DNA of 64,000 bases from Amoebidium appalachense (lineage: Eukaryota > Ichthyosporea), in assembly GCA_963693365.1 (NCBI GenBank), contig CAVNZM010000013.1, forward strand, positions 186,001 through 250,000, in the 5' to 3' direction. Numbering within the stretch: the stretch's first letter is position 1; each line of letters opens with the position of its first letter. Shown here in pieces: positions 1 through 19,715 of the stretch. A program made the position numbers and the translations under genes. The notes under the pieces were generated by a model, which ran no database searches, had not been told where the DNA came from, and was given only the letters and a program-made list of their open reading frames with translations.

Positions 1-267
1 CATGTGTACATGTCCCCTCACCCACCCTGGTACAGGCACGTGTGTGACTCACACCCGGGCCTACACACACACACACACCTTCACACACACACACACACAT
101 AACTCACAATCCATGGACACACGTTCCTGCTCGTTGGTGGTATCGTTACAATAGGCCTACTGGTGCAACCGTAAGTCAGTGTGACTTGAAGTGATCTTGT
201 ATGCGACGGTGACCGGCACGTGTGCATGTGCACGTGTGTGTATCGGATGTCCTCTGGAAGTACCGTG

Positions 268-540
268 GCTCACTCTCTTTTAAGATAACAGGCAAATACG
301 GTTCAGAGCCTAAAATGTTAAGGTTTCTCGGCCGCAGGGTTCACTGAATAAGTTATCCGATCCCCCCCCCTCCCCACCCTCCCCTCCCCCGCGCGTCCTG
401 TGGGTCCTTTTTCTGGGCTGCGGTGTTTTTTTTTTTCTTTGTTTTTTTTTTTTGTGGTGCTGGTGGGTGGGTGGGGGGGGGGGGGGGGGGGAGGGGGGGG
501 GGGGGTACACATGTGCACCGTTCAGATACAAAAGATGAAG
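268..540. repeat. Composite dispersed repeat A, copy 1
   Basis: Starts with a CACTC...AAGATAACAGG block, then TTAAGGTTTCTCGGCCGCAG (320-339), a C run, GTCCTGTGGGTCCTTTTTCT, a T run and a G run. The same order recurs at 990-1260 and 29190-29345. Confidence 0.75.
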
Positions 541-869
541 GAAAAACAAGAAAAAGAATTACTGAAAGGAAGAAAATGGTCCGACTCGCGCCGCTTCCCA
601 TGTTTCGCATGCCGAATTCTTAGGAGTCACGCGAATGTGACGCCATTGCAAAACAAGCGATTTGATTGGTTGGGACTGGTACCGGCTAAGCTAATCATTT
701 TGCAAATCAGGTGAGCTAGCCCAGGGATGATTATACCGACTAAGGTCCGACTTGACTGCCAGTCGTCAGACGTCGTAGGATCACTGAAATTGCAAAGTCG
801 TGTAGTAGTAGTCGAGTCGCCGAAGGTGCCACCTACGACTAAAGGCCCCACGACTTTTTTTTTTTTTTT

Positions 870-900
<31 letters not shown>

Positions 901-984
901 TGCGCCAATGAAATCCTGATTAATACTATTTGCCGTGTTAATATTTGTCTTGCCGTTGGCCACATATGCATCGATACTATGAGT

Positions 985-1773
985 CCATACTACAGGGGTC
1001 ACTCACGTTTAAGTAAAAGGTAAATACGGGTTAGGGTTTTAAAAACTTAAGGTTTCTCGGCCGCAGGGTTCATTATCTTATCTCTTCCCCCCCCCCCCAG
1101 GTCCTGTAGGTCCTGTGGGTCCTTTTTCTGGTCTGTAGGAGTTTCTTTTCTTTTTTTTTCTTTTTTTCTTTTCTTTTCTTTTTTTTTTTTTTTGGGGGGG
1201 GGGGGGGGGGGAGGAGGGGGGGGGGAGGAGGAGGAAGGGGGGGCCAACACACACACACCGTGCACTGTGGGCAGTCTGTGGCACGGAGACACACATATAC
1301 ACAATGTGATACACACCGCACACACACACACACACACACCACACAGTCACACAGACACACCCAGTGACGAACGAACACAAAATCCAAATGCACACACAGA
1401 CATGTGCACACATTTTCGCACAGCACTCCCCCTCCCTCCTCCCCCCTTTCTCCCCCCTTTCTCCCCTCACCTCCCCGAATTTTTTAGGGGAAAAAAAAAA
1501 AAAAAAGACTCGTGCAGCCCAGAAAAAGGATCCACATGACAGGGGAGGAAGGGACCCAGGAAGAGGGGGGGGGGGGAGCACGCTCACATTGTGCACCGTA
1601 AGACGGAGACACACACACACACACACACACACACACATTGTGGTGCACACACGTGCGCACACTTGGCACACCACACACACATAAATACACCCAGTGACAA
1701 ACGACCACAAAATCCAAATGTACACAGTGTCACAGGCATATGCACACATTTTCGTAGAGGCCCCCTCCCCCCC

Positions 1774-1805
<32 letters not shown>

Positions 1806-1853
1806 AAAAAAAAAAAAAGGCGGCCCGTAGCCCAGAAAAAGGACCCACAGGCA

Positions 1854-1893
<40 letters not shown>

Positions 1894-1900
1894 GTGCTCA
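985..1900. repeat. Composite dispersed repeat A, copy 2, with internal tandem units
   Basis: Begins with CAGGGGTCACTCACGTTTAA, then the CTCGGCCGCAGGGTTCATTA block and C run. It continues into two units of about 330 bp, each holding CACCCAGTGACRAACGA and AAAATCCAAATG (1358 and 1688), a TTTTCG motif, C and A runs and CAGAAAAAGGA, with (AC)n between. Confidence 0.75.
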
Positions 1901-1919
1901 CCGTGCACCGTGACACGGA

Positions 1920-1979
<60 letters not shown>

Positions 1980-2147
1980 CGCGCGCGCGCGCACACACAC
2001 ACACACACACTCCCCCCCCTTCCCCCCAACTTATTGGTATCGAACCGCCTTCCCCATCCCCCCTCCCCCCCCCCCCCCCCCCCTCCCCCCCCCCCCCCCC
2101 CCACCCTCCCCTTCCTCCCCCCCACCCCCTCTTCCCCCGATCACGAT

Positions 2148-2187
<40 letters not shown>

Positions 2188-2735
2188 ACAACAACAACCA
2201 CCTACGGACCTTTCCCACCTCAGAGCACCGTTCGCTAGACGTCTCAGAAGCCTCCCCCCCCCCCCCCCCCCCCCCTCCCTCCCCTCCTTCCCCTGGGCCG
2301 GGCCCAGGCCTCTCTACAGTAAGTGCACTTGCGACGCCCACTTGAAGATCAAGAAGATATGCGCAATGCTGTAATAGGGGTCACTCACCATGATGAGGGC
2401 AATTGGTGTTAAAAGGACGCTGGAATCCTGTGGTTCAACATTTGCTCCTGTAGGGCTTGTTACCCGAATTTGAACCCCCATCCCCCCCGACCCCCCTCCC
2501 CAGGCTTAGGCCTCCCCCTCCCCCCTCCCCCTCCCACCCCCCCCCCCCAAAGGCCTCCCCCCTCCTCCCCCTTCCTCCTCCCCAATCCTCCCGCTTCCCC
2601 CTCCCCTCCTTCCCCTACCCCAACCGGAAAAGAAAAGGAAGGCCAATCAACCCCGGACCCATCAAAAACTCTCATGTGACTTGCAGGGCCCGGGTAATGG
2701 TCATATGGGTAAGCCTTAGGGAAAAGGGGGGGGAA

Positions 2736-2767
<32 letters not shown>

Positions 2768-2946
2768 AGGGGGGATCATCGTACCTCTTCGCAGGTGCGG
2801 CCGTGCAATTTCTTTTTACTGTATTACACCCCTTGCCGAGCCATGCCATCTGTACAAAGTGAACAAGCACACCACACACACGAATCTAACCCCCCCCCCC
2901 CCCCCCCCCCACACACACACACATGCGGCATGCACACACAGACGCA

Positions 2947-2987
<41 letters not shown>

Positions 2988-3042
2988 ACCTACCCATCCA
3001 CCCACCCACCCTACCACCCACCCACCCACCCACCCACCCACA

Positions 3043-3084
<42 letters not shown>

Positions 3085-3155
3085 GTCACACGCACACATG
3101 TGTACACACACACACACACACACATACACACACACACACGCACACACACACGCAC

Positions 3156-3237
<82 letters not shown>

Positions 3238-3831
3238 CCATGGCACCTCCCCCCCCGCCCCCGTGCCGGCCTTCTCACTCCTCCTCCCCCTTCCCCCCTT
3301 CCCACTCCAACCCTTCCCAGAAAAAATGCCCGGGCCCCCCGGAGAAGGGCTGAACGGGGGGGGAGAACTAGTATTATGTGCACCGGGGAAGGGGGGGGGG
3401 GGGGGGGGAAGGGGAAGTGCATTTTATTTTATTTTATCGCGTTTTGTTCCCGGAGAGCCTGTGCAGGCCCTCTAGGAAGACTACCGTCTACCACACAGCA
3501 CCGACAGTACACTAGTTAAGGTGCTATCTATGAGCTCAACTTAACCTCCCAAGGTTCACAACCTAACTAGAGGTACACCCTTTGCCCAGGGCTACTACCC
3601 CAGCCACGCCGGCAGGAGGCTCCAGTCCTCCCCTCCACTCAAAACCTAGCAATAAACGTTAACCGAGGGCTCTCATTGGTCGATCTACAGTAGTGGAAAG
3701 TCCTTGAAGTGTTGTGTGTAGTATTTACGGTGGGTATGGGTGGATGATGGGGTGCGGTGGTGGTGGTGGTGGGGGGTTGCTACCTAACATTATGTGTTGT
3801 TGCACGTACGTTGTGGCAATTTTATTGTGAA

Positions 3832-5110
3832 CTAAAGGTGGGTTTTGCAGGGCACACTGGGTCTGTGTGTGTTCCGGCATTCAGGGCAGGCTGGCCGGGT
3901 GTGTGTGGGGGGTGTGTTTGTGTGTGTTTTGGGTTTGGGGGGTGCCGTGCTTTTCTTTCTACGCGTGGTGGTTGTATGGTGAAAGTTTTGCATTTTGGGG
4001 TGGGGGGGGGGGGAGTGTGGCGTTCCATGGGTGCCAAATTTTAGAAAAGAAACCGAGGCTGCAGTTCTAGCTAGATCTACTGTGATTTTTCCTAAGATGG
4101 CCCGGGTGGTGGTCTTGGTGGTGCCGGTGGCTGCTAATAGTACGCCCACCGATCGTGGGCAGAACCCTCGTTCCAGCCACTTGATGTCCTCGGGGTCTGG
4201 TGGGTCTCCGTTGCCTCCTATCCAGTTTATCCATGCACATTGGTCTACCACCGTGGCTGCCGTGTGTTGGTGCTGTGCCGTGGGGGTGTTTGGGTGACGA
4301 GTGTGCAGGACGTTGTGGATGCAGGCTGTGATGGCACGGTGGTCAGCGTGGGGACCTCCCCGGCGTGGGCCGGGCAGGCCCAGAGGTGGGTGGGCGGTCT
4401 CCAGGTGCTGGCTGCAACGGGGGCATGTGGGCTGTGTAACGACGGACGGGTGATCACGGTGTAGCTGTGTCATGGTAGGCAGGGTGCCCATGGCCAGGGA
4501 CTGGCTACGAGTGTTGCCTTTGACGGCCCCGATGGCCCGTGCTGGCCCCTTGTTGAGCTTGAGGGGCTTCCGTTCGGCTGGTAGCAATCTGGGGTCGGCT
4601 AGTATTGACATAGCCTTGGTCTTGCCGGCCATGTCGGTCATGAGGAAGTCCTTGTTCAACCGGTTCATTGTACCGGGAATGTTGCCGGGGATAGGGTGGC
4701 CTTGTAGTCGTAGGAAGTATTTACCCCCCCCCGGGGCCGGAGGTGGGGGGGGGGGGGGGGGGGGGGGGGAGGGGGGGGGGGGGAGGGGAGGGGGGGGGGG
4801 GGGAGGGTTCTGCCTACATTGGCCGCCCGGCTTATCTGGAGCCTGGTTGCCGTAGGGAGAGTTGGTTTCCGGCGTACGTGGGCCCATTCAACTATGTGGG
4901 GGAATTTTAGCTTCCGTAGAGGGGGTGTGGTGGGGTCCATATTGGCCCCCCATCAGTTGACTACTCCGAGGTTATCGAGCTTGATGTGGATGGGGGTGGT
5001 GGTGGGGGTGAGTAGGAGGGCTAGTAGTACCCCTGTACGTTCGGCCTGGGTGGATGATAGGGCCGTATGGATCCTGGTCTTGGCCGTCACTGGTGGTGCT
5101 AGAAGGGGAA
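3832..5110 (-). pseudogene. Decayed retrotransposon tail: RNase H fragment and Cys/His zinc-binding region
   Basis: On the minus strand, about 5080-4960 reads as an RNase H-like fragment (STQAERTGVLLALLLTP then IHIKLDNLGVVN), with the expected Glu and Asp in place. A stop follows at once, then more open frame. Downstream, about 4660-4380 carries TRSQSLAMGTLPTMTQLHRD followed by CPRCSQHLETAHP, the layout of the zinc-binding domain after RNase H in LINE-type polyproteins. A long G/C run (4746-4805) separates the parts and changes frame. A second Cys pair (CPECRNTHRPSVPC) lies near the end. No reverse transcriptase part is visible upstream. I infer a decayed LINE 3' end; it need not be the same family as the RT at 43-45 kb. 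Confidence 0.55.
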
Positions 5111-5386
5111 GTGCAGGTGACACTGTTACAATTCATGCCATAATGATTTGGGCCAACCATGCAAGCTGCATGCAATACAAAAGTGTGGATCTGGAGGCAT
5201 CTAGAAATGCACACAGCTTAAGTGTGCACTTGCCTTGTTTTGGTTTTGTGGCAAAGAGTTGTTCTTTTGTTTGGTTTTTGGGTTTGAAAGGAGGTTGCTT
5301 GGGGTTTTAACGGTTATTAGAGTAATTAATGCGACTATTTCTTCCCCCTTCAACGTTGGCTTCTGATGGTCTTTGCAGGCGTGTTG

Positions 5387-5387
5387 A

Positions 5388-5455
<68 letters not shown>

Positions 5456-5459
5456 CACA

Positions 5460-5546
<87 letters not shown>

Positions 5547-5739
5547 GCGCGCGCACGCACGCACGCACGTGCGCACGCGCGCGCGCACGCACGCACGCAA
5601 GCACGCACACACGCGCGCATACGTGCACGCACGCACACACGCACGCGCGCACGCGCAGACGTTCATGCACACGCACACGCGCATGCGCGCGCACACATGC
5701 ACGCGCACACACGCACGTACACGCACACACGCACATGCC

Positions 5740-5815
<76 letters not shown>

Positions 5816-5829
5816 CACACGCACGCACA
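5387..5829. repeat. (GCAC)n tetranucleotide satellite
   Basis: Nearly pure GCAC from 5387 to about 5546 and again 5740-5815, with CGCG/ACAC interruptions between. Open frames on either strand are artefacts. Confidence 0.95.
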
Positions 5830-6833
5830 AACCACTGTGTGTGTGTCTGTATGCGTGTGTTGAATGGGGATGGCGGGGGGGAAAGGGGGGAGGGGGGTAA
5901 AGGAGGGGGAAGGGGGAAGGGTTTCTTCTGGCCCAGGGGGCACGGATGAAGTGGGGAGTACGGATCTGCACTGCACGATACCATACTTCATGTTGCTTTA
6001 ACAATTGTCGTATGGAAAAAAGCAAAGAAACGGCGTGGGCCAATTGCAACCAAGGTGCATTGCCATGCGCATGGATGCTGCAGCAGTATTTGTGATGTCG
6101 AAAACATGTGCTGTATACGCCTAAACTGCAGATTGTGAGTGTGCCAACGCCTAATGATTGTGGCGCGTGGTTGAAATTTTGTGTTACAGTGGAACCCCCC
6201 CCTCCCCCCACCCCTTCAGGAGGCTCCCACACAGATCTCACACAGCACAAGTTGGTAGTTCTTTTGTTGGCTTGCCTAGACTAGATCGAGCAATTGCAAC
6301 CTGTTTTTTGTTGATTTATCTCGGCTCGGAAATTTTGTTCGGAGCATTCACCACGCACATGACCCTGACACAGCAGCACGTGACACACACACACACACAC
6401 ACACAAACGCACACAAATACACACACCCCCACACACGCACCCCCACACACGCATACACACACGCACAGCGATTTAGCGCGCGCACGTGCACGAGCACGGT
6501 AATGCACAAGCACATGCGCACACGCGCGCGCACACTGTACATGTGTACAGACACACGTGCACACACACACAGACACGTTCAAACACATAAAAACACATAC
6601 GCGCGCGCACACACAAAATACTCACACACACACAAAATACAACGTGACACCGTGCAGATACAAAAGCACATGCACACACACACACATGTACACAAGCAAC
6701 ACCTTGACACACACACACACACACACACACACATGCACACAGACACACACACACGCACAACTGATACACGCACACACGCACACACGCACACACGCACACA
6801 CGCACACACGCACACACGCACACACGCAAACAC

Positions 6834-6923
<90 letters not shown>

Positions 6924-7169
6924 CAGCACACGCCACAACTGCAGTGCATGCGCCAATCACCCGAGGGCGGTGAGGATGACTACGTGATTTAGACAGGGGT
7001 TGCCCGGGTTGGGTCAATGCGATTCCGTAACGCAAACCCCGGATTTAGATTCAATCGAAACGCTTTTTGGCACAAAGTTTTCAGAAGTGAATTCGAAAGT
7101 CATGATCAAACGTTGTGCATGGCCGGGCCCGTTACTAACGGTGGCACGTGACCTTTATAGTGCTATCCG

Positions 7170-7394
7170 ATGAACAAGACACAAATTTACATGTATATTT
7201 TATATTACTCGTTTGCCTCTAATATTCAAGCGGCCGCAGCGAATGCACAGATGACGATGGAATTCGCGGAATGTGACACCTTGCAGGGCTACGATCGTGA
7301 TGTGAGTGAAAACAGAAGTTATCAAACCCCGAGGGTAACAGCTGATCGGCATGTACATCGTTCAGTGAACTTCATACCTACAGGCGAACTGTGA
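7170..7394 (+). other. Open frame upstream of the rhodanese gene, possible 5' exon
   Basis: A 74-codon frame opens with a genuine ATG and contains a good donor-like site (GAT|GTGAGTG) near 7301. It lies in non-repetitive sequence upstream of the rhodanese-methyltransferase gene, where a first exon is expected. The donor phase (0) does not match the phase-1 end needed to join 8430, and there is no recognisable rhodanese similarity. I record it only as a candidate. Confidence 0.15.
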
Positions 7395-8429
7395 TTTTGC
7401 CGGAGTAACCTTGAACAGAGGATGGGTGAAAATGGGAGCAATGTGGTCGTAGCGCTTTGGGCGGCGAGCAAAACAGGTGGGCCTAGATGTAGCCTAGTGT
7501 GTCGGTTGAGGGCTGTGGCCATCAATGCTGCGTGAAATCTTGTGTTCGGGCGAGAAACGATAAGAACGGGATGAGTTTTTGAAGAGTGAAGTCGCAAGGC
7601 GTTTGAGGGTTTTCCCAACTATTTCGGAACTAAATGGGGGTTCGATAACTGGGGTATTGGGGGTTGGGGGGAGGGGCAAGGGTGGACGGTAGGGGTTGGG
7701 GGGGGGGGGGGGGGGGGGAGGGGCAGGGGCAGGGGGGGGAGGGGGAGCGATGGAGGAAGGGAGGGAAGGAGGGAGGGGGATGGAGGTTTTGGGGAAGGAG
7801 GGTGGGCAGGAGGGAGGGAGGAAGGAGGAATGGAGGGAGGTAGGGGAGGGGAAGGTAGGGGGCAAGGGGGAGGAAGGGTGTGGGTGGGAAGAGGGCGGGG
7901 AGAGGGACGGAGGGAGGGAGGGAGAGGGGGGAGGGAGGGAGGGATAGGGGAATGAAAGAATGAGAGGTGGGGAGGGGGTGGGGGGCGGTAAGGGAGAGAG
8001 AGGGACAAAAAAGAGGGAGGGAGGGGATTCTGGGCTAGGAGATTACTGTGTGTATTTTAGGTGTGAAGTGTTGTGAACGCTATTGGTGTTACTGAGCATC
8101 TTTGGCTCTGAGGCTTGCTATACTGGAAAGGCACAAGAATATGAAGAATGTGCTTGAATTATTTCCAACAGCTGCTTGAACATGTGTAACTTGTTCCTTG
8201 ATAATAATGTTTAGCTCTCAATTCCATGTGGGTGTGTTTTGTTTTTCTGTGTTTGGAGAGTGGGAGGGTTGTGGGGATTGAGGATTGTTTATGTGCGCGC
8301 GCGTGTGTGTGTGTGGGGGGGGGGGGGGAGGGGGGGAGGGGGCAAAGATGGGATGGAGAAAAAAAGAGAAAGAGATTGATGTGTTGTGCCCTCAACATGC
8401 TGACACTTGCATTCTGTTGTGGTATTCAG

Positions 8430-16545
<8,116 letters not shown>

Positions 16546-16748
16546 GTCGACCCATATCGGGCTCAAAGTAAAATGATCATTCGCATGTATGATATCCCCC
16601 CGTTGCTAACACACATGTTGTTTGCCAGTGATTACATAGCAGCACTTCATAGTGGATGATCAAAACTCCTTCCCCCCCCCCTCCCCCCCCCCACCCCCCT
16701 CCCCCCACAAAACACGCACACCACCACCACCACCACCACCACCACCAT

Positions 16749-16966
<218 letters not shown>

Positions 16967-16969
16967 CTA

Positions 16970-18077
16970 AGGCCTAGAAGCTCCTGTGCTGTGTGTGGGT
17001 TTCGCAGTACGAGTGCTTGTGTGATGGTGGTTGGACACGGGGTATTGTCATAGGAAAAGGGGGAGATTAAAAGGCTGGAAGAATAAGATCCGTAGTAAGT
17101 CACGCACGTTTTAGGACACAGTCAAGTAGCAGTCAAACATGGGTAACTGGGGAAAGAAGCAGCAAACATTCACTGTGTGAACGTGATGCGCGTTGATAAA
17201 CGTCTGCAATAAAGACGGCCAATGCCATGGATGTTAGCCAGGGTTGCTTGAAAATATCCGTATGATTCTGTTTACTGTTTCTGGGCAAATGTGCCTTGGC
17301 CAAGTCTGTCTTCGATTAGTATACGCAGTACACGAAAGATCTAATCTATTTAGAAAGATCTAATCTATTTAGAGCGCTTACGCGAACAGACATCCTTGGT
17401 GTAGAGAATAACTATGCGCCTCATGCGCTAGATATCCTCTTGCACTTGAGCGATGAACGGTTCCTACTACTAGAATGCTCAGAAGTTCATTTTCCTTTTT
17501 TTGCCCTTCTCTTAATTCTCACTTTTGGGGTGGCCCTGTTGCCAATATTAGCCAGCGTACACTGTACTCCTCTAATATGCGGCATTTCTTTAAATGAGGA
17601 GAAACCCCGTCGCAACTAACATCTAAAAAACTGCGCTAACCTGACATAAGGCTCTATACAGGCCTTGGTAATACAGCATATGTCAGTTACACACCCCATA
17701 TATTGTCGTTTACAGCTTTGTTGTCTTTTATTTTTTGTTCCCCTTCCTTCAGCTGTGCAAACGAAGTATTTACTTACTCAGTGACCTGGCGGAAACCGGT
17801 TTTGGCGCGCTAATGCCAAATAAAATCCGTCGTCGTTATCGGATGTTACACTGAGACATGATCACCAACGAACCGGAAGTCAGAAAAGGTAGAACAACCA
17901 ATAGGAATATGTAAAACTACGATCTTTATGTCTTACATAGATAATTCGTGATATCTGCTAAAGATAAAACTACAATGTAATCTAACTTTTTATCGAATGC
18001 TTGAGCAAACGCCATAGGGATTTAACGTGTAGTAAAAGCTTTGTGATATTGCCGGCTACATCGATTTGCTCACAGCA
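16970..18077. other. Intergenic region between MTase and ArgJ genes
   Basis: Non-repetitive and A/T-richer than its neighbours. It holds AATAAA at 17208 (possible MTase polyadenylation signal), the 19-bp duplication at 17335 and the ArgJ promoter at its right end. No ORF of note. Confidence 0.6.
17335..17372. repeat. 19-bp tandem duplication in the MTase-ArgJ intergenic region
   Basis: AAAGATCTAATCTATTTAG occurs twice, head to tail. No function evident. Confidence 0.9.
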
Positions 18078-18110
18078 TATAAACAAAGACAGGCAGGCAT
18101 CCATGCTTCA
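18078..18110 (+). promoter_or_regulatory. Putative core promoter of the ArgJ gene (TATA box and initiator)
   Basis: TATAAA at 18078-18083 is followed about 30 bp later by an initiator-like TCAGTC with its A at 18110. This is the same geometry as the promoters of the two TSP1 genes in this window. It would put a 5' leader of about 200 nt before a donor at 18307/18308 (GATAG|GTAGGT), with the coding exon starting beyond the acceptor at 18633. Confidence 0.5.
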
Positions 18111-18307
18111 GTCTGTCGTCTCTTTCGCTTGTTTGTGCAGCCCTTCGTGGACCCAACATCTAAAGGTTGACTAACATGACTTCCCTTATTCTATGGCATA
18201 CGCAAATTCAGCTGAAGCTGTAGATGAAGCTGTAGTGAATGCTACCAATAGCAGAGTGCTCTGTCTTAACATCGACAGATGGAGCACCATGAATCCAGAT
18301 GATGATA
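18110..18307 (+). other. Probable 5' untranslated exon of the ArgJ gene
   Basis: This lies between the putative start site and a GTAGGT donor. It contains an ATG at 18193 followed by 38 open codons up to the donor, but its phase (2) does not join the ArgJ frame at any acceptor I tested, so it is treated as untranslated leader with short upstream ORFs. An alternative is that it encodes an N-terminal extension joined through an exon I did not find. Confidence 0.35.
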
Positions 18308-18636
18308 GGTAGGTATAGGAAAAAGAGACCCGGTCAAGGGAACAAGGGCGGGTTGGAAGAGAGCCCGAGGAGGAGGGGGGGAGGGAGGAGGGGATAAGGG
18401 GAGTATGGGTGGTGGGTTTGTAGAAAAGGGGGTAGGGTTGGGAAGAGTGGCTATGTGCGTGCGTGCGTGCGTGTGTGGTAGTGGTGGTGGTGGTGTTGGC
18501 ATAGGGAGTGGGAGGGGAAGGGGGGAGGGGAGAGGGGGGAGGTTGAGGAGGAGGAGAGCGGGGGGGAGGAGGGGTAAAGAGGCCATCAATCATGAGATTC
18601 AGCAAGAGTTAAAAAAAGCACATTGCATTGCAGAAA

Positions 18637-18769
18637 ATGGCAGCTACCACGAAGGTTGCCCATGGGTTCCGGACTGCAGCTGCGGAAACCTTCATCAAGA
18701 AGAGGGGCGGACTCGATGTGGCCTTCATCTCGAGTGATCGCCCGTGCAACGCTGCTGGCGTGTTTACAC

Positions 18770-18820
<51 letters not shown>

Positions 18821-19064
18821 TCTGTGTGTGTCTGTGTGTGTGTGTGTGTGCGCGTGTGCACACATGCTCTCGTGTGTAGAAGCAGAAATTAAATTTCCAT
18901 TTTCGGTCACGATGGTGCCATACCCCTCCCACACCTTCCTTTTTCTCCTCCCCACCTTGTGTTTAGGGCTCCGAACACAGTTTTCTCTCCGTGTGTATGT
19001 TCCCCCCCTCCCCCCCTCCCCCCCTCCCCCCCCCCCCCCCCCGGCGCACCTGCCTTCTTTCGGC

Positions 19065-19095
<31 letters not shown>

Positions 19096-19593
19096 ATCCA
19101 CAACAACGACGGTCCCTCGTCATCTCTTCTTTTCTTAACTTACCTTTTTCGTCATCACTCTGTCGTCCCCCCCCCCCCCCCCCCCCCCCGGCCTTGTTCC
19201 TCCTGACCTTCTTCGGATATAGCCAGGCCCGTTATTCATTCCTCCTTTCATCATTGACAAAAATAATTCTGCATACAGGGTTTCCGCGGCCCTCTAATAA
19301 GCACACACACACCCCAGAACCGCTTCACGGCTGCCCCCGTGATTATTTCCCGGGCCAACCTCCAGGCCCACGGAAACAACGGCATTGGAAATGTTGTTGT
19401 CAATAGGTGCTTCCCCCCCCCCCCCCCCCCCCCCCTTCCCCCCCTCCCCCCCCCCCCCCCCCTGAACCACCACCACCATGGCTCTAGTATTGCCACCACT
19501 CACACATACCTTTCATACACATCACCTACCGCCCGCAATCTGTTCCCTCCCCCCCCCCACACCCCCCCAACCCCACCCCACACACACACAGTG

Positions 19594-19669
<76 letters not shown>

Positions 19670-19674
19670 TGTCA

Positions 19675-19715
<41 letters not shown>

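Noticed and set aside
1078-2374. Very long Pro/Gly/Thr-His/Cys-Val open frames (up to 369 codons)
   Set aside because: They are translations of C/G runs and (AC)n, open in several frames on both strands. No conserved domain.
5387-5829. Possible CRISPR or telomere-like array
   Set aside because: Simple GCAC tetranucleotide without spacers. Not a telomere motif seen elsewhere in the window.
18193-18307. ArgJ N-terminal coding exon (ATG at 18193)
   Set aside because: Its phase-2 donor cannot join the ArgJ frame at any acceptor before 18637. Kept only as probable 5' UTR.
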